Positions 44,799 through 54,607 of a stretch of 64,000 nt of DNA are shown here, piece after piece. The stretch's first letter is position 1. Each line of letters opens with the position of its first letter. The position numbers and the translations under genes are program-made. The notes beneath the pieces were generated by a model. It made no database searches and was not told the DNA's origin. It saw nothing but the letters and a program-made list of their open reading frames with translations. This DNA is from Streptococcus oralis. GTDB taxonomy: Bacteria > Bacillota > Bacilli > Lactobacillales > Streptococcaceae. The stretch spans positions 30,074 to 94,073 of the forward strand of contig NZ_JAHZPJ010000007.1 in the NCBI RefSeq assembly GCF_019929345.1, written 5' to 3'.

Positions 44799-45590
44799 TC
44801 ATAAAGCAGTCTTCCTCGTCTCTTCAAATCTATGATAATCAGCGTCAAGCAAAAACCGCCCCAACTCAAAAATAACCCCTGAATAGAAAATTACTTTTTT
44901 ATTATAATCTAAGCTAATAATTAAATGACCTTCTTTATTTCTATAATCTTTTCCATCAAAGTAAACATGATCATATAGAACAGAATAATCCCTCACTTCT
45001 TTAATAACAGTATTTCCTTTATTAATCATTCTTGCCGCAAACTGCGAATGATTAGCTCCATTACAAATCGCAATATCCATTGGATATACATAGTGATTCT
45101 CTATATTGTAACTGTAGCGATCCCCATCAAAAGGATTTTGATTATTTATTGTATCGAGATTACTTATTATTCTGTTCGAATTCCATGGATTTAACAAAAT
45201 AGGCAACTCCTTCACCATTATTTCAATCGGCCCTTGCTCTCGAATTGTTTTGTTTTTATAATACTTCGCATCATCCGGATGTATGCTTCGGCAGATAATT
45301 TCATTAATAGTTAAATCTATTTCGTATACAATTTTGTTATAAATTTCTTCAATCAAAGAATTATCTTGTGCTTCATGATTAGTTTCAACTGCTTGAATAG
45401 CCTCATCAAAATTTAGATACTCAACCACAACCATCAACAGATTTTGAGCTGTTCTCACTCTGTCTTCATTTTTACTACAGTCTTCAACCATATTCATATA
45501 GTTTGTAAATTTATTTTTATAACCTTTATAATCAATCACACTTTTTGATTCTTGTATACTGCTAAATAATTTTCTTAAGAAATTTAACAT
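44799..45590 (-). CDS. DUF6710-like protein
   Basis: 263 residues. After a helical N-terminal half, the C-terminal half contains PWNSNRIISNLDTI, NHYVYPMDIAICNGANHSQFA and a closing FELGRFLLDADYHRF, which resemble DUF6710 proteins of streptococci as I recall them. The NGANHS segment with conserved His may be functional. Function unknown. AGGAG lies before the ATG. It is AT-rich and sits in the purK-purB slot. Confidence 0.6.
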   Translation of the reverse strand: MLNFLRKLFSSIQESKSVIDYKGYKNKFTNYMNMVEDCSKNEDRVRTAQNLLMVVVEYLNFDEAIQAVETNHEAQDNSLIEEIYNKIVYEIDLTINEIICRSIHPDDAKYYKNKTIREQGPIEIMVKELPILLNPWNSNRIISNLDTINNQNPFDGDRYSYNIENHYVYPMDIAICNGANHSQFAARMINKGNTVIKEVRDYSVLYDHVYFDGKDYRNKEGHLIISLDYNKKVIFYSGVIFELGRFLLDADYHRFEETRKTAL

Positions 45591-45658
45591 TATTTTCTCC
45601 TAGATACTATAAATCTCCGTTTACTTCTCATTATCTAGTTTGTAGTGCTTTTCCCAAA

Positions 45659-46027
45659 TCAAGGAAATACTGTTTTTTTGTTTTTTAAATAGAACCAAGC
45701 AAATGATGTCAGTAGGATATTTTTAACAGTAATATCTTCTGTAAAATCCAGAACCGTTTGTCCATCCTTATAATCAAATCGTCCTAGCCAAGTTCCTTGG
45801 AGATTTTTATTTTCAAACTCAAGTTCCCAGCGCTTATGTAAGTCAACCTTTTTTACCTTAAAATTTGTCTGGATACTATTTTTAGTATATTCAATAAAGT
45901 GACTGTCATCTATTTTTTCAAACCGACCAAGATCACTTCTCCAAGTTTGATTTGATAAATCAGTCACACATTCCCAAACTTTATCAATAGACCAGGGAAA
46001 ACTCGCTTTCCTATTAGATTTTACCAC
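45659..46027 (-). CDS. SRPBCC family protein
   Basis: 122 residues from a GTG start, with AGGAA upstream. The pattern FPWSIDKVWECVTDLSNQTWRSD at the N-terminus and later beta strands with a tryptophan-rich LQGTWLGRFDY segment and C-terminal helix fits the START/SRPBCC polyketide-cyclase-like fold, which binds hydrophobic ligands. No specific ligand known. It stands alone between accessory genes and a gene remnant. Confidence 0.75.
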   Translation of the reverse strand: MVKSNRKASFPWSIDKVWECVTDLSNQTWRSDLGRFEKIDDSHFIEYTKNSIQTNFKVKKVDLHKRWELEFENKNLQGTWLGRFDYKDGQTVLDFTEDITVKNILLTSFAWFYLKNKKTVFP

Positions 46028-46110
46028 TATTCCTACTCTTAATTATCAACACTATTTTTTACGAATAGTTTGATACTAAATCAACATAGATGTGGTACAT
46101 ACGCCAGTTG

Positions 46111-46302
46111 CTACATGAATGGAATCCTGAGCTCTTTTTTCATTGATATATCCCACATTCCATAAGCAATTGCAAATATAAACACTATAACCATTATTGT
46201 GGAAGCAATATCTAGCACTTTAATAAATACGAGATCATCTACTAAAGCAAAGCACAGTGACTGGATGAGGTTAACCAAAGAAATTACCAGCTTTGTATGG
46301 AA
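46111..46302 (-). pseudogene. Remnant of a small membrane protein gene
   Basis: On the minus strand an open stretch of about 63 codons without an ATG near its beginning reads KLVISLVNLIQSLCFALV and then STIMVIVFIFAIAYGMWDIS, two apparent transmembrane helices with a Lys-rich end. The lack of a start suggests the C-terminal part of a decayed gene, although a TTG or CTG start cannot be excluded. Confidence 0.4.
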
Positions 46303-46336
46303 TCAGTACCTCAAGCCCTAAAATTGTTATTTTCAC

Positions 46337-47428
46337 CTAAAAATCAATCCCTTCCCCAAACTCTTCCACACTATCCGGCTCATCACTAAACAAAGTCACA
46401 TGTCCCATTTTGCGGTTGTGCTTCGCTTCTATTTTACCATACAGGTGAAGGTGGGCGCTTGGATTTTCTGTGACATATTTTTCAGCGGCCTCGACATGCT
46501 GGCCGAGGACATTGAGCATGACGGCTGGGGCATGCAATTTGATGTCTGGTAATGGTGCTCCCAGAACACCCAAGATATGGGTATCAAACTGGGAGAAATC
46601 GCAGGCTTCGATTGAATAGTGACCTGAGTTGTGTGGGCGTGGGGCAATCTCATTGACGATAATATCATCAGCCGTCGCAAACATTTCTACACAAAGGGTT
46701 CCAGACAAGTTAAGCTGTTCTGCGATTCTCACAGCCATGGCTTTGGCCTTAGCCGCTAGACTCTCAGAAATGCGGGCTGGGACAATGGTCTTAGACAGGA
46801 TGTTGTTGCGGTGGATATTTTCCTGAACTGGGAAAACCGTCACATCCTTACCATTTCCTGATACGATGACAGAAATTTCAAGGTCAAAGTTGACGAATTC
46901 TTCCAAGACGCAGTCTGCTGAGTCGGCTAGTGCATGGGCTTCTTCCAAATCTGCTTCCGAGCGAATGACCTTTTGTCCATGCCCATCGTAGCCACCAGTC
47001 GCAGTCTTGAGGACATAGTTTTTCGATAGGTCAATATCTGCCAAGTCTTGGCTTGAAGTCACAACCTTGTAGGGTGCCACAGTGACTTGTGCCTTGTTTG
47101 AGAGAAAGTCCTTTTCAAAAATGCGATTTTGAGAGATGCGGAGCAGATCTGTCCCTTGAGGGAGCTGACCATCCTTGATAACAGCATCCAAACCATCAGC
47201 ATCGACATTTTCAAATTCATAGGTAAGAACATCACAACGGTCCGCCAACTGACGCAATGCATCCACATCGTTATAAGGGGCCACGATGATTTCCGCAACG
47301 CGAGAGGCCGGGCAATCCGTCGCAGGATCCAGCGCGATAACCTTGTGCCCCATGTAGATAGCAGAAATGGCCATCATCTGACCAAGCTGGCCGCCACCGA
47401 TAATTCCGATTGTTTTAGATGAGCTCAT
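46337..47428 (-). CDS. purK: N5-carboxyaminoimidazole ribonucleotide synthase
   Basis: 363 residues from ATG 47428, with GAGGAG upstream; an upstream in-frame ATG lies inside purE and would give an unusual extension. It makes N5-CAIR from AIR, ATP and bicarbonate. [11 protein letters not shown] opens the chain and an ATP-grasp core with [11 protein letters not shown] and [12 protein letters not shown] follows. It overlaps purE by 14 bp, so the pair is translated together. Confidence 0.96.
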   Translation of the reverse strand: MSSSKTIGIIGGGQLGQMMAISAIYMGHKVIALDPATDCPASRVAEIIVAPYNDVDALRQLADRCDVLTYEFENVDADGLDAVIKDGQLPQGTDLLRISQNRIFEKDFLSNKAQVTVAPYKVVTSSQDLADIDLSKNYVLKTATGGYDGHGQKVIRSEADLEEAHALADSADCVLEEFVNFDLEISVIVSGNGKDVTVFPVQENIHRNNILSKTIVPARISESLAAKAKAMAVRIAEQLNLSGTLCVEMFATADDIIVNEIAPRPHNSGHYSIEACDFSQFDTHILGVLGAPLPDIKLHAPAVMLNVLGQHVEAAEKYVTENPSAHLHLYGKIEAKHNRKMGHVTLFSDEPDSVEEFGEGIDF

Positions 47429-47903
47429 TTGTAGACTCCTCTGCGATTTTTCCTTGTTCTTCTGCAAAATCTGCCAAAGCTGTCGCGATACTCTGATCCT
47501 CTACTGACAGGAGACGGAGGGCAAAGAGGGCTGCGTTGGTCGCACCTGCCTCACCGATAGCCATTGTCGCAACAGGCACACCGCCCGGCATCTGTACGAT
47601 AGAGTAGAGCGAGTCCACGCCACTAAGGGCACGAGACTTGACGGGTACACCGATAACCGGAAGGATGGTTTTAGCAGCAACCATACCTGGCAAATGGGCG
47701 GCACCACCAGCACCTGCGATGATGACCTTGATACCACGACTACGGGCTTCTTCGGCATGTCTAAACATGAGGTCTGGTGTACGGTGGGCAGAGACAACCC
47801 TCTTTTCGTAAGCTACACCGAAGCGGTCAAGGACTTCGGCGGTTTTTTGCATGGTTGCCCAGTCGGATTTTGAGCCCATGATGATGGAAATTACTGGTTT
47901 CAT
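47415..47903 (-). CDS. purE: N5-carboxyaminoimidazole ribonucleotide mutase
   Basis: 162 residues from ATG 47903 (AAAGGAT upstream); a longer frame exists but its first 24 codons lie in the structured leader. It converts N5-CAIR to CAIR. The [10 protein letters not shown] phosphate-binding motif, VVSAHRTP and [10 protein letters not shown] are diagnostic of class I PurE. The next gene purK overlaps. Confidence 0.96.
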   Translation of the reverse strand: MKPVISIIMGSKSDWATMQKTAEVLDRFGVAYEKRVVSAHRTPDLMFRHAEEARSRGIKVIIAGAGGAAHLPGMVAAKTILPVIGVPVKSRALSGVDSLYSIVQMPGGVPVATMAIGEAGATNAALFALRLLSVEDQSIATALADFAEEQGKIAEESTNELI

Positions 47904-47928
47904 TTTTAATCCTTTTTCTTCCTTTTTT

Positions 47929-48060
47929 GATAATGGTCTTAGGTGGTAGGGACGGAAGCAAACCTTCGGTTTCATTCCTAAACTTTGAGCCTAGGGTCTC
48001 AAAGTTTCCCCCGACCAGAACATTCACTGTTCTGGTCCTTTCACCACGGCGACCATTATC
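47929..48060. ncRNA. Cloverleaf-like structured RNA element between purD and purE
   Basis: A closing stem GATAATGGTC / GACCATTATC (47929-47938 with 48051-48060), continued by GTGGT / ACCAC (47943-47947 with 48043-48047), encloses three hairpins: GGAA..AAACC / GGTTT..TTCC (47954-47978), AAACTTTGAG / CTCAAAGTTT (47980-48007) and GACCAGAAC / GTTCTGGTC (48013-48037). Nearly all bases are in stems. A further GCGAC / GTCGC hairpin lies at about 48068-48080. On the minus strand it is the leader of purE-purK. The family is unknown to me. Confidence 0.7.
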
Positions 48061-48095
48061 GTATTTGGCGACTTCGTCGCATTATTCTTATATCT

Positions 48096-49358
48096 TTACT
48101 TAATTGCCTTGCTTCCGATATCGGTTCGGTAGAAGAGACCTTCTGTATTTTGTTTGTTGAGTTCGCTGTAGATAGTGTCTTGGGCTTCTTTAACGGTATC
48201 AGCTGTGGTGACGAGCATATAGACACGTCCGCCGTTTGATAGCAGTGCTCTGCTATTTTCCGCAAACTTAGCACCGGCATAGTAGGTGATGATGTTGCCC
48301 TCGGTTTTTGATGGCAACTTGACACCCTTTGCATAATCTAGCGGGTAGCCCTTTGATGCGACAACCACACCCAGAGTCACACCCTTGTCCGTCCAAGTGA
48401 TGTTTGGCTGCTTGCCATCGAGAATATCCGTGATATTTTGTGCAAAGTCAGATGTCAAACGAGGCAAAATAATCTGAGTTTCTGGATCTCCGAACCGAGC
48501 GTTGAACTCGATGACTTTAGGACCATCTGCTGTCAGGATAAGCCCTGCGTAAAGGAGGCCCAGATAAGGACGCCCTTCTTGGATCATGCCCTCAAGGACA
48601 GGCTTGACAACGGTGTCAACCGCCGTATCAATCACACTCTGTGGCAAGTGAGGAACTGGCGCATAGGCACCCATCCCACCAGTGTTAGGGCCCTTGTCAC
48701 CATCGTAAGCACGTTTGTGATCCTGAGCCGTTGGCATGATGTAGAACTTGTCCCCATTGACAAAGGCAAAGAGAGAGAACTCCTCCCCGTCAAGGAATTC
48801 CTCAATAACCACACGCGCACCAGAATCACCGAATTTATTATCCAAGAGCATCTCATGAGCGGCTTCTACCGCTTGCTCGACTGTCTCGGCAACGACAACG
48901 CCCTTACCAAGTGCCAAGCCATCCGCCTTGACAACGATAGGAGCGCCTTTCTCCTTGATATAAGCCTTGGCCTTCTCAAAGTCAGAAAATGTGCCATAGG
49001 CTGCTGTCGGAACGCCGTATTTGACCATGATTTCCTTAGCAAAATCCTTGGACCACTCCAGCTCCGCTGCCAATCTTGTCGGACCAAAAGCCTTAAGTCC
49101 TGCTTTGTTAAAATCATCGACAATCCCAGCAGCAAGGGCATCATCCGGACCGATAAAGGTCCAAGCGATATCGTTGGCTTTTGCAAACTCAATCAATTTA
49201 GAATGTTCGGAAATAGAGATATTTACCAATTCCAGCCCATCCAGAGTCATTCCGTCATTTCCTGGAGCTACAAAGACTTTTTCAATGTCTTTTGATTCAA
49301 GCAACTTCTTAGCAATCGCATGTTCACGACCACCTGAACCAACAACTAACAGCTTCAT
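48096..49358 (-). CDS. purD: Phosphoribosylamine--glycine ligase
   Basis: 420 residues, full length. It joins glycine to phosphoribosylamine (GAR synthetase). N-terminal VVGSGGREHAIAKKL, ATP-grasp region KADGLALGKGVVVAE, PTAQDHKR and FNARFGDPETQ are present. AGAGG precedes the ATG. It is separated from purH by a terminator and has its own promoter region. Confidence 0.97.
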   Translation of the reverse strand: MKLLVVGSGGREHAIAKKLLESKDIEKVFVAPGNDGMTLDGLELVNISISEHSKLIEFAKANDIAWTFIGPDDALAAGIVDDFNKAGLKAFGPTRLAAELEWSKDFAKEIMVKYGVPTAAYGTFSDFEKAKAYIKEKGAPIVVKADGLALGKGVVVAETVEQAVEAAHEMLLDNKFGDSGARVVIEEFLDGEEFSLFAFVNGDKFYIMPTAQDHKRAYDGDKGPNTGGMGAYAPVPHLPQSVIDTAVDTVVKPVLEGMIQEGRPYLGLLYAGLILTADGPKVIEFNARFGDPETQIILPRLTSDFAQNITDILDGKQPNITWTDKGVTLGVVVASKGYPLDYAKGVKLPSKTEGNIITYYAGAKFAENSRALLSNGGRVYMLVTTADTVKEAQDTIYSELNKQNTEGLFYRTDIGSKAIK

Positions 49359-49390
49359 CTCTCAACCTCTTTTGCGAATTATTTACTAAT

Positions 49391-49425
49391 ATTATACCAC
49401 AAACGTTCGTTTTAATCTTGTTTCG
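49391..49425 (-). promoter_or_regulatory. purD promoter with PurBox-like sites
   Basis: Minus-strand -10 TATAAT (49391-49396) with a poor -35. Upstream, CGAAC (49405-49409) and CGAAA (49421-49425) cores stand 16 bp apart, resembling the CGAA cores of the PurR PurBox. The match to the full consensus is only partial. Confidence 0.45.
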
Positions 49426-49440
49426 TTCTGCCTTTTAATC

Positions 49441-49478
49441 AAAAAAAGGAAAGAAACTGTTTTCTTCCCTTTTGTTTT
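49441..49478 (-). terminator. Terminator after purH
   Basis: Imperfect stem AAAAGG.AAGAAA / TTTCTT.CCTTTT around a short loop. T-rich on both sides; adjoins the purH stop. Confidence 0.7.
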
Positions 49479-49479
49479 T

Positions 49480-51027
49480 TTAATGCCTAAAATGTCTCAC
49501 GCCTGTGAAGACCATGGTCAAGCCATATTTATCCGCGGCTTCGATTGACTCTTGGTCACGGACTGAGCCTCCTGGCTGGATGATGGCCTTGATACCTGCT
49601 TTGGCGATTTCTTCCACGTTATCGGCAAATGGGAAGAAGGCATCCGAAGCAAGAACAGCGCCGTCCAGACGGTCTTTGGCTTGGTCAATGGCAATACGGA
49701 CTGAAGCCACACGGTTGGTTTGCCCTGGACCAACACCGAGTGTCATGTGGTCGTTGGTTACGATGATACCGTTTGATTTGACGTATTTAATAGCTTTCCA
49801 AGCAAACTCAAGAGCTGTCGCTTCTGTCTCAGTTGGCTGGCGTTTGGTCACCACTTGCCAGTCAGCTGGGCTTTCTTTGACCACGTCTTGGTTTTGCACA
49901 AGAAGTCCACCAACCACACCTGTGTATTCTGCTTCCACTTCGCTAGCGTCTTGAGCATCAAATGGCAAGGCAAGAATGCGCAAGTTTTTCTTTTTGTTGG
50001 TCAAAATGGCTAGCGCTTCATCTGTATAGCTTGGCGCAATGATGATTTCAAGGAAAACGCCATGCATCTTCTCAGCTGTCGCAGCATCCACCTCACGGTT
50101 AAGAACGACAATCCCACCGAAGATAGACACTGGGTCTGACTCATAGGCATAGTCCCAAGCAGTTTCGATATCATCTGCCTGACCAATTCCACATGGGTTC
50201 ATGTGTTTGAGAGCCACAACGGTTGGACGGTCTTTGAAGTCACGGATAATACGAATGGCAGCATCCGCATCACGGATGTTATTGAATGACAATTCCTTAC
50301 CGTTAAGCTGTTTGGCTGAAGCAATGGAGTAATCTGTCGGCAAAGCTTTTTGGTAGAAGTCCGCGTCTTGTTGAGGATTTTCCCCATAGCGCATAGCTTG
50401 TTTGAGGTCATAGGTCAAGGTCAACTTTTCAGGCTTTTCTTCACCCACTTGAGCTGTGAAATATTCTGCAATCAAGGCATCATAAGCTGCTGTATGACGG
50501 AAAACCTTGGCTGCCAAACGTTGACGCGTTTCATAAGTCGTTTTCCCGTTGGCTGACAATTCGTTAAGCACCACTTCATAGTCTGCAGGATCTACCACAA
50601 CTGTTACGCTGGCATGATTTTTAGCTGCTGAACGAAGCATAGACGGCCCACCGATATCGATGTTTTCGACTGCATCGGCGTAAGTCACATCTGGTTTGAG
50701 AATGGTTTCCTTGAAAGGATAGAGATTGACCACCACAAGGTCAATCAATTCAATCTTATTATCTTTAGCCGCTTCCAAGTGGCTGTCCAAGTCACGACGA
50801 GCCAAAAGTCCGCCGTGTATATTTGGATGGAGGGTCTTGACACGACCGTCCATCATTTCTGGAAAACCAGTCACATCATCGATGGCAATCGTGTCCACCC
50901 CAGCAGTATCAAGGGTAACCTTGGTTCCACCTGTCGAGATGATATTCCATCCGAGTTTTTTGAGTTCTTGGGCAAATTCAACAATGCCCGCTTTGTCTGA
51001 GACGCTGATTAAGGCGCGTTTCGTCAT
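49480..51027 (-). CDS. purH: Bifunctional AICAR formyltransferase / IMP cyclohydrolase
   Basis: 515 residues, normal length; it performs the last two steps to IMP. The N-terminal IMP cyclohydrolase domain starts [16 protein letters not shown]; the C-terminal transformylase domain shows [10 protein letters not shown] and the [12 protein letters not shown] and [11 protein letters not shown] segments. AAGGAG precedes the ATG. A small membrane protein gene lies 12 bp upstream. Confidence 0.97.
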   Translation of the reverse strand: MTKRALISVSDKAGIVEFAQELKKLGWNIISTGGTKVTLDTAGVDTIAIDDVTGFPEMMDGRVKTLHPNIHGGLLARRDLDSHLEAAKDNKIELIDLVVVNLYPFKETILKPDVTYADAVENIDIGGPSMLRSAAKNHASVTVVVDPADYEVVLNELSANGKTTYETRQRLAAKVFRHTAAYDALIAEYFTAQVGEEKPEKLTLTYDLKQAMRYGENPQQDADFYQKALPTDYSIASAKQLNGKELSFNNIRDADAAIRIIRDFKDRPTVVALKHMNPCGIGQADDIETAWDYAYESDPVSIFGGIVVLNREVDAATAEKMHGVFLEIIIAPSYTDEALAILTNKKKNLRILALPFDAQDASEVEAEYTGVVGGLLVQNQDVVKESPADWQVVTKRQPTETEATALEFAWKAIKYVKSNGIIVTNDHMTLGVGPGQTNRVASVRIAIDQAKDRLDGAVLASDAFFPFADNVEEIAKAGIKAIIQPGGSVRDQESIEAADKYGLTMVFTGVRHFRH

Positions 51028-51039
51028 GTTTTCTCCTTA

Positions 51040-51459
51040 TTATTTACTATGTTCTAATTTTTCTAACTTAAAAACAAAACGATCAGTAAAAAAACCAACC
51101 ACCAGAGGAATAAGAAATAAAGTCAGTATCTTGTCGACATTATTTAATATGATTTTATCTACATTCCAAAAAGCTTCTTTTGAATTTAAGTTTTGGTACG
51201 TCTGCCCAATCATCCACATCGCTAAAATAAACATTAAGCATGCGACAATGAAATAATCAAATTTATCTCTGAAATCTTTTCCCGTTCTAAATCTTGTCCA
51301 CGATAAAGTAAAAAAAACAATAAATAGAGGAGCTAAAATATTTTCCAATATAAAATCTTTAAAAGGTGCATTAGGATAACCAATCCATAATACACATACA
51401 GACATTAAAATAAAAAAGTAAATTATATACCTCATTGCATTCTTGCTATCTTTGCTCAT
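51040..51459 (-). CDS. Four-helix membrane protein inserted between purN and purH
   Basis: 139 residues with four hydrophobic helices (about 9-27, 39-53, 69-87, 109-127) and lysine-rich ends. It is clearly more AT-rich than the pur genes around it. In pneumococcus this slot carries a vanZ-like gene, as I recall. I do not recognise this family. It starts 3 bp after the purN stop with AGAGG nearby, so it rides on the pur transcript. Confidence 0.65.
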   Translation of the reverse strand: MSKDSKNAMRYIIYFFILMSVCVLWIGYPNAPFKDFILENILAPLFIVFFTLSWTRFRTGKDFRDKFDYFIVACLMFILAMWMIGQTYQNLNSKEAFWNVDKIILNNVDKILTLFLIPLVVGFFTDRFVFKLEKLEHSK

Positions 51460-51462
51460 TAC

Positions 51463-52014
51463 CTATAACCTCTCCACTCCCAAACTATCCAACACTTCCG
51501 GATACAACTTGTACTCCGCTTCATGAATCCTAGCTTCAAAGCTTTCGATGGTATCATCAGATAGCCGTGGCACACGCACTTGTTTGATAACCTTGCCTGT
51601 ATCCACACCAGAGTCCACCCAGTGAATAGTCACGCCGCTCTCAGCAACACCAGCATTCCAAGCGTCCTCAATCCCATGAGCTCCCGGAAATTCTGGCAGG
51701 TAGGCTGGATGAATGTTAATGATCCGACCCTCGTAAGCAGCGAGCAAAGTTGGCCCAACGATTTTCATATAGCCTGCTAGGCAAACCAAGTCAATCTGGT
51801 GCTCTTCCAAGAGTTCGACAAGGGCTGCTTCATAGTCTGCCTTGCTCTCAAACTCCTTGAGTTCAAAAGCATAGGACAGAACGCCGAGCTTGTCTGCACG
51901 CTCAAGCACATAGGCATCACGATGGTCTGAAAAGACAAACTCCACTGGAAATTCTTCGGCAATCACCTGAAAATTTGAGCCATTACCAGAGGCAAAAACC
52001 GCTATTTTTTTCAT
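51463..52014 (-). CDS. purN: Phosphoribosylglycinamide formyltransferase
   Basis: 183 residues. It transfers a formyl group from 10-formyl-THF to GAR. N-terminal [11 protein letters not shown] phosphate-binding motif, the folate and catalytic part [11 protein letters not shown] and [20 protein letters not shown] with catalytic His, and [11 protein letters not shown] are seen. Its ATG overlaps the purM stop by 4 bp. Confidence 0.96.
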   Translation of the reverse strand: MKKIAVFASGNGSNFQVIAEEFPVEFVFSDHRDAYVLERADKLGVLSYAFELKEFESKADYEAALVELLEEHQIDLVCLAGYMKIVGPTLLAAYEGRIINIHPAYLPEFPGAHGIEDAWNAGVAESGVTIHWVDSGVDTGKVIKQVRVPRLSDDTIESFEARIHEAEYKLYPEVLDSLGVERL

Positions 52015-53033
52015 TTGATGATGACACTTTCGTTTTCTTTCTTGACGATGCGACCAATTTCATAGACTGGTTCATCCAGCAATTCTTTGACACGACCTAC
52101 ATTTTCAGGGCTAACTGCCAGCATGAGTCCCACACCCATATTGAAGATTTCAAACATTTCCTCGTGTTTGATTTCACCGTATTTTTCAAGAGCTTTGAAA
52201 ATCGGAAGCACTGGAACTTTGCTTTCCTCAATCTCTGCAGCCAAGTCATCAGCAAACATACGAGGGACATTTTCGATAAAGCCACCACCTGTGATGTGAG
52301 CAATACCGTTGACCAACTCTTCCTTGATGAGCGGCAAAACAGCCTTGACATAGATACGAGTCGGCTCAAGAAGAACCTCCTTGAGTTTCTTGCCTTCCAA
52401 TTCTGGCAAGACTTCCTCACCTGTATAGTCGGCAAAAACACGACGCACGAGTGAGTAACCATTGGAGTGAATCCCACTCGAAGCAAGTCCGAGAAGAACA
52501 TCGCCTTCTGCCACCTTTGAGCCGTCAATAATTTGAGATTTTTCAGCTACACCGACCGCAAAACCAGCCAAGTCGTAGTCATCTGCGCCATACATACCAG
52601 GCATTTCAGCTGTTTCCCCACCGATGAGGGCAGCACCTGCCTGCACACAACCTTCTGCCACACCAGCAACGACTTGTTCTAGCTTAGCCGGCTCATTCTT
52701 CCCAGTTGCGACATAGTCGAGGAAATAGAGGGGCTCCGCACCAGCAGCGATGATATCATTGACACACATAGCCACACAGTCCTGCCCAATCGTGTCATGC
52801 TTGTCATACTTGATGGCCAGCATGAGCTTGGTTCCGACACCGTCAGTCCCTGAGATCAATACGGGCTCTTTAACACCTGTTTTTGAGAGGTCAAACATGC
52901 CACCAAAGCCACCAAGAGCTCCCATGACACCCGCACGCTCCGTACGAGCCACGTGCTTTTTGATCCGCTCAACAACTTCATAACCCGCTTCAACATCCAC
53001 ACCAGATTGCGCATAAGCATTTTTATTTGTCAT
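52011..53033 (-). CDS. purM: Phosphoribosylformylglycinamidine cyclo-ligase
   Basis: 340 residues from ATG 53033, with AGGAAGAG upstream; a start seven codons earlier is possible. It closes the imidazole ring to give [16 protein letters not shown] near the N-terminus, [12 protein letters not shown] and [12 protein letters not shown] are characteristic. Coupled to purN by overlap. Confidence 0.96.
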   Translation of the reverse strand: MTNKNAYAQSGVDVEAGYEVVERIKKHVARTERAGVMGALGGFGGMFDLSKTGVKEPVLISGTDGVGTKLMLAIKYDKHDTIGQDCVAMCVNDIIAAGAEPLYFLDYVATGKNEPAKLEQVVAGVAEGCVQAGAALIGGETAEMPGMYGADDYDLAGFAVGVAEKSQIIDGSKVAEGDVLLGLASSGIHSNGYSLVRRVFADYTGEEVLPELEGKKLKEVLLEPTRIYVKAVLPLIKEELVNGIAHITGGGFIENVPRMFADDLAAEIEESKVPVLPIFKALEKYGEIKHEEMFEIFNMGVGLMLAVSPENVGRVKELLDEPVYEIGRIVKKENESVIIK

Positions 53034-53071
53034 CTTCTCTTCCTTTCCTTTCATGGAGAGTCTTTATCCAT

Positions 53072-54514
53072 CTATTTGTAAAAACTGGTCTTTTCTTCCA
53101 AACTTTTACGATAGTCTTCTTCGTAATCATAGAGAGGAGTTGGGTAGTCACCGTCAAAGTAAGCGACACAGAGACCACCATTCGGTGCATCTGTTTCAAT
53201 CCCGATAGAGTTAATCAAGCCATCAATTGAAAGATAGGTCAAGCTATCCGCACCAATGATTTGGCAGGTTTCTTCAACCGTATGATTGGCAGCAATCAGC
53301 TCCTGACGCGTCTGGATATCAATCCCGTAGAAACATGGATACGCTAGGGCAGGGCTACCAATCGCAACGTGAACCTCAGCCGCACCTGCTTCTTTCAAAA
53401 GCTGAACGATACGGCGAGAGGTTGTCCCGCGGACAATGGAATCATCCACCATAACCACACGTTTGCCTTTAACAACACCCGAAACGGCTGATAGCTTCAT
53501 CCGCACACCTTGCTCTCGCAATTCTTGAGTCGGTTGGATAAAGGTACGTTGGGTGTATTGGTTCTTGATAAGACCCATCTCATTTGGCAGTCCTGATTCT
53601 TCCGCAAAGCCCATGGCTGCGCTGAGTGACGAGTTGGGCACACCGACTACGATATCCGCCTCATGCTTAAATTCACGCGCTAATTGGGCACCCATACGTT
53701 TCCGTGCCGTATGGACATTGACTCCATGGATATTGGAGTCAGGACGGGCAAAATAGATATACTCCATAGAGCAAATCGCGAGCTGAGTATCATTCGTATA
53801 GCTATCATACTGGATGCCATTGTCATCAATAATGACAATCTCGCCTGGTTTCACATCGCGAATCCACTCCGCACCGATTACTTCAAAGGCACAAGTTTCA
53901 GAGGAAACGACTACCGCTCCATTAGCCATTTTTCCGATAGAAAGCGGACGGAAACCATTAGGGTCAAGCGCAGCAATCAACTTGTCCTCAAACAGCAAGA
54001 TATAAGCAAAGCCACCTTTGACAAGACTAAGTGCTTCCTTGATTTTGCCCATCAAGCTAGGATTGTGACTACGGCGAATCAAGTGAGCCAAGATTTCCGA
54101 GTCCGAAGTCGCGCTGAAAATCGCGCCTCTTTGTTCTAATTCTTGCTTGAGAGATTCTGCATTGGTCAGATTTCCATTATGAGCCAAGCCAAACTGCATA
54201 TCATGAAAGCGGAAAAGAAAAGGTTGGATATTGTCTACAGAAGCTTCTCCCGCAGTCGCATAACGCACGTGTCCAATCGCTCCAGTCCCTGTCAATTTAT
54301 CCAAATTAGCAGGTTCTCTGAAGACTTCTGATAACAGCCCCATATCACGATGGCGCTTCAATTTTCCTTGGTCATTGGAGAGGATACCTGCCCCCTCCTG
54401 ACCACGGTGCTGAAGACTGTGGAGCCCAAAATAGGTCAATTTAGCAGCATCTGGATGTCCCCAGATACCAAAAACGCCACATTCTTCATTAAGAGATTTT
54501 ACTTCATATGTCAT
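53072..54514 (-). CDS. purF: Amidophosphoribosyltransferase
   Basis: 480 residues; first committed step of purine synthesis. A short propeptide is followed by the catalytic Cys12 in NEECGVFGIWG, so the mature N-terminus is likely Cys. The phosphoribosyltransferase domain has VVMVDDSIVRGTT (PRPP-binding motif). C-terminal cysteines of the Fe-S type (ETCQII, CVAYF) are partly present, as in Bacillus-type enzymes. Confidence 0.97.
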   Translation of the reverse strand: MTYEVKSLNEECGVFGIWGHPDAAKLTYFGLHSLQHRGQEGAGILSNDQGKLKRHRDMGLLSEVFREPANLDKLTGTGAIGHVRYATAGEASVDNIQPFLFRFHDMQFGLAHNGNLTNAESLKQELEQRGAIFSATSDSEILAHLIRRSHNPSLMGKIKEALSLVKGGFAYILLFEDKLIAALDPNGFRPLSIGKMANGAVVVSSETCAFEVIGAEWIRDVKPGEIVIIDDNGIQYDSYTNDTQLAICSMEYIYFARPDSNIHGVNVHTARKRMGAQLAREFKHEADIVVGVPNSSLSAAMGFAEESGLPNEMGLIKNQYTQRTFIQPTQELREQGVRMKLSAVSGVVKGKRVVMVDDSIVRGTTSRRIVQLLKEAGAAEVHVAIGSPALAYPCFYGIDIQTRQELIAANHTVEETCQIIGADSLTYLSIDGLINSIGIETDAPNGGLCVAYFDGDYPTPLYDYEEDYRKSLEEKTSFYK

Positions 54515-54607
54515 TTTTTATACCTAATTTTTATTTGTGTAACACCAAGAGCTAGATCTACATGGCTTTTACATTACAGATATTGTCTATCGGAAAAACC
54601 GCAAATC

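Noticed and set aside
46111-46302. Intact small membrane protein using a TTG or CTG start
   Set aside because: No properly spaced ribosome site was found, so it was kept only as a probable remnant.
47904-48095. Guanine/adenine riboswitch upstream of purE
   Set aside because: The conserved purine riboswitch core and loop-loop pairing words are not present; the structure is a different multi-hairpin fold.
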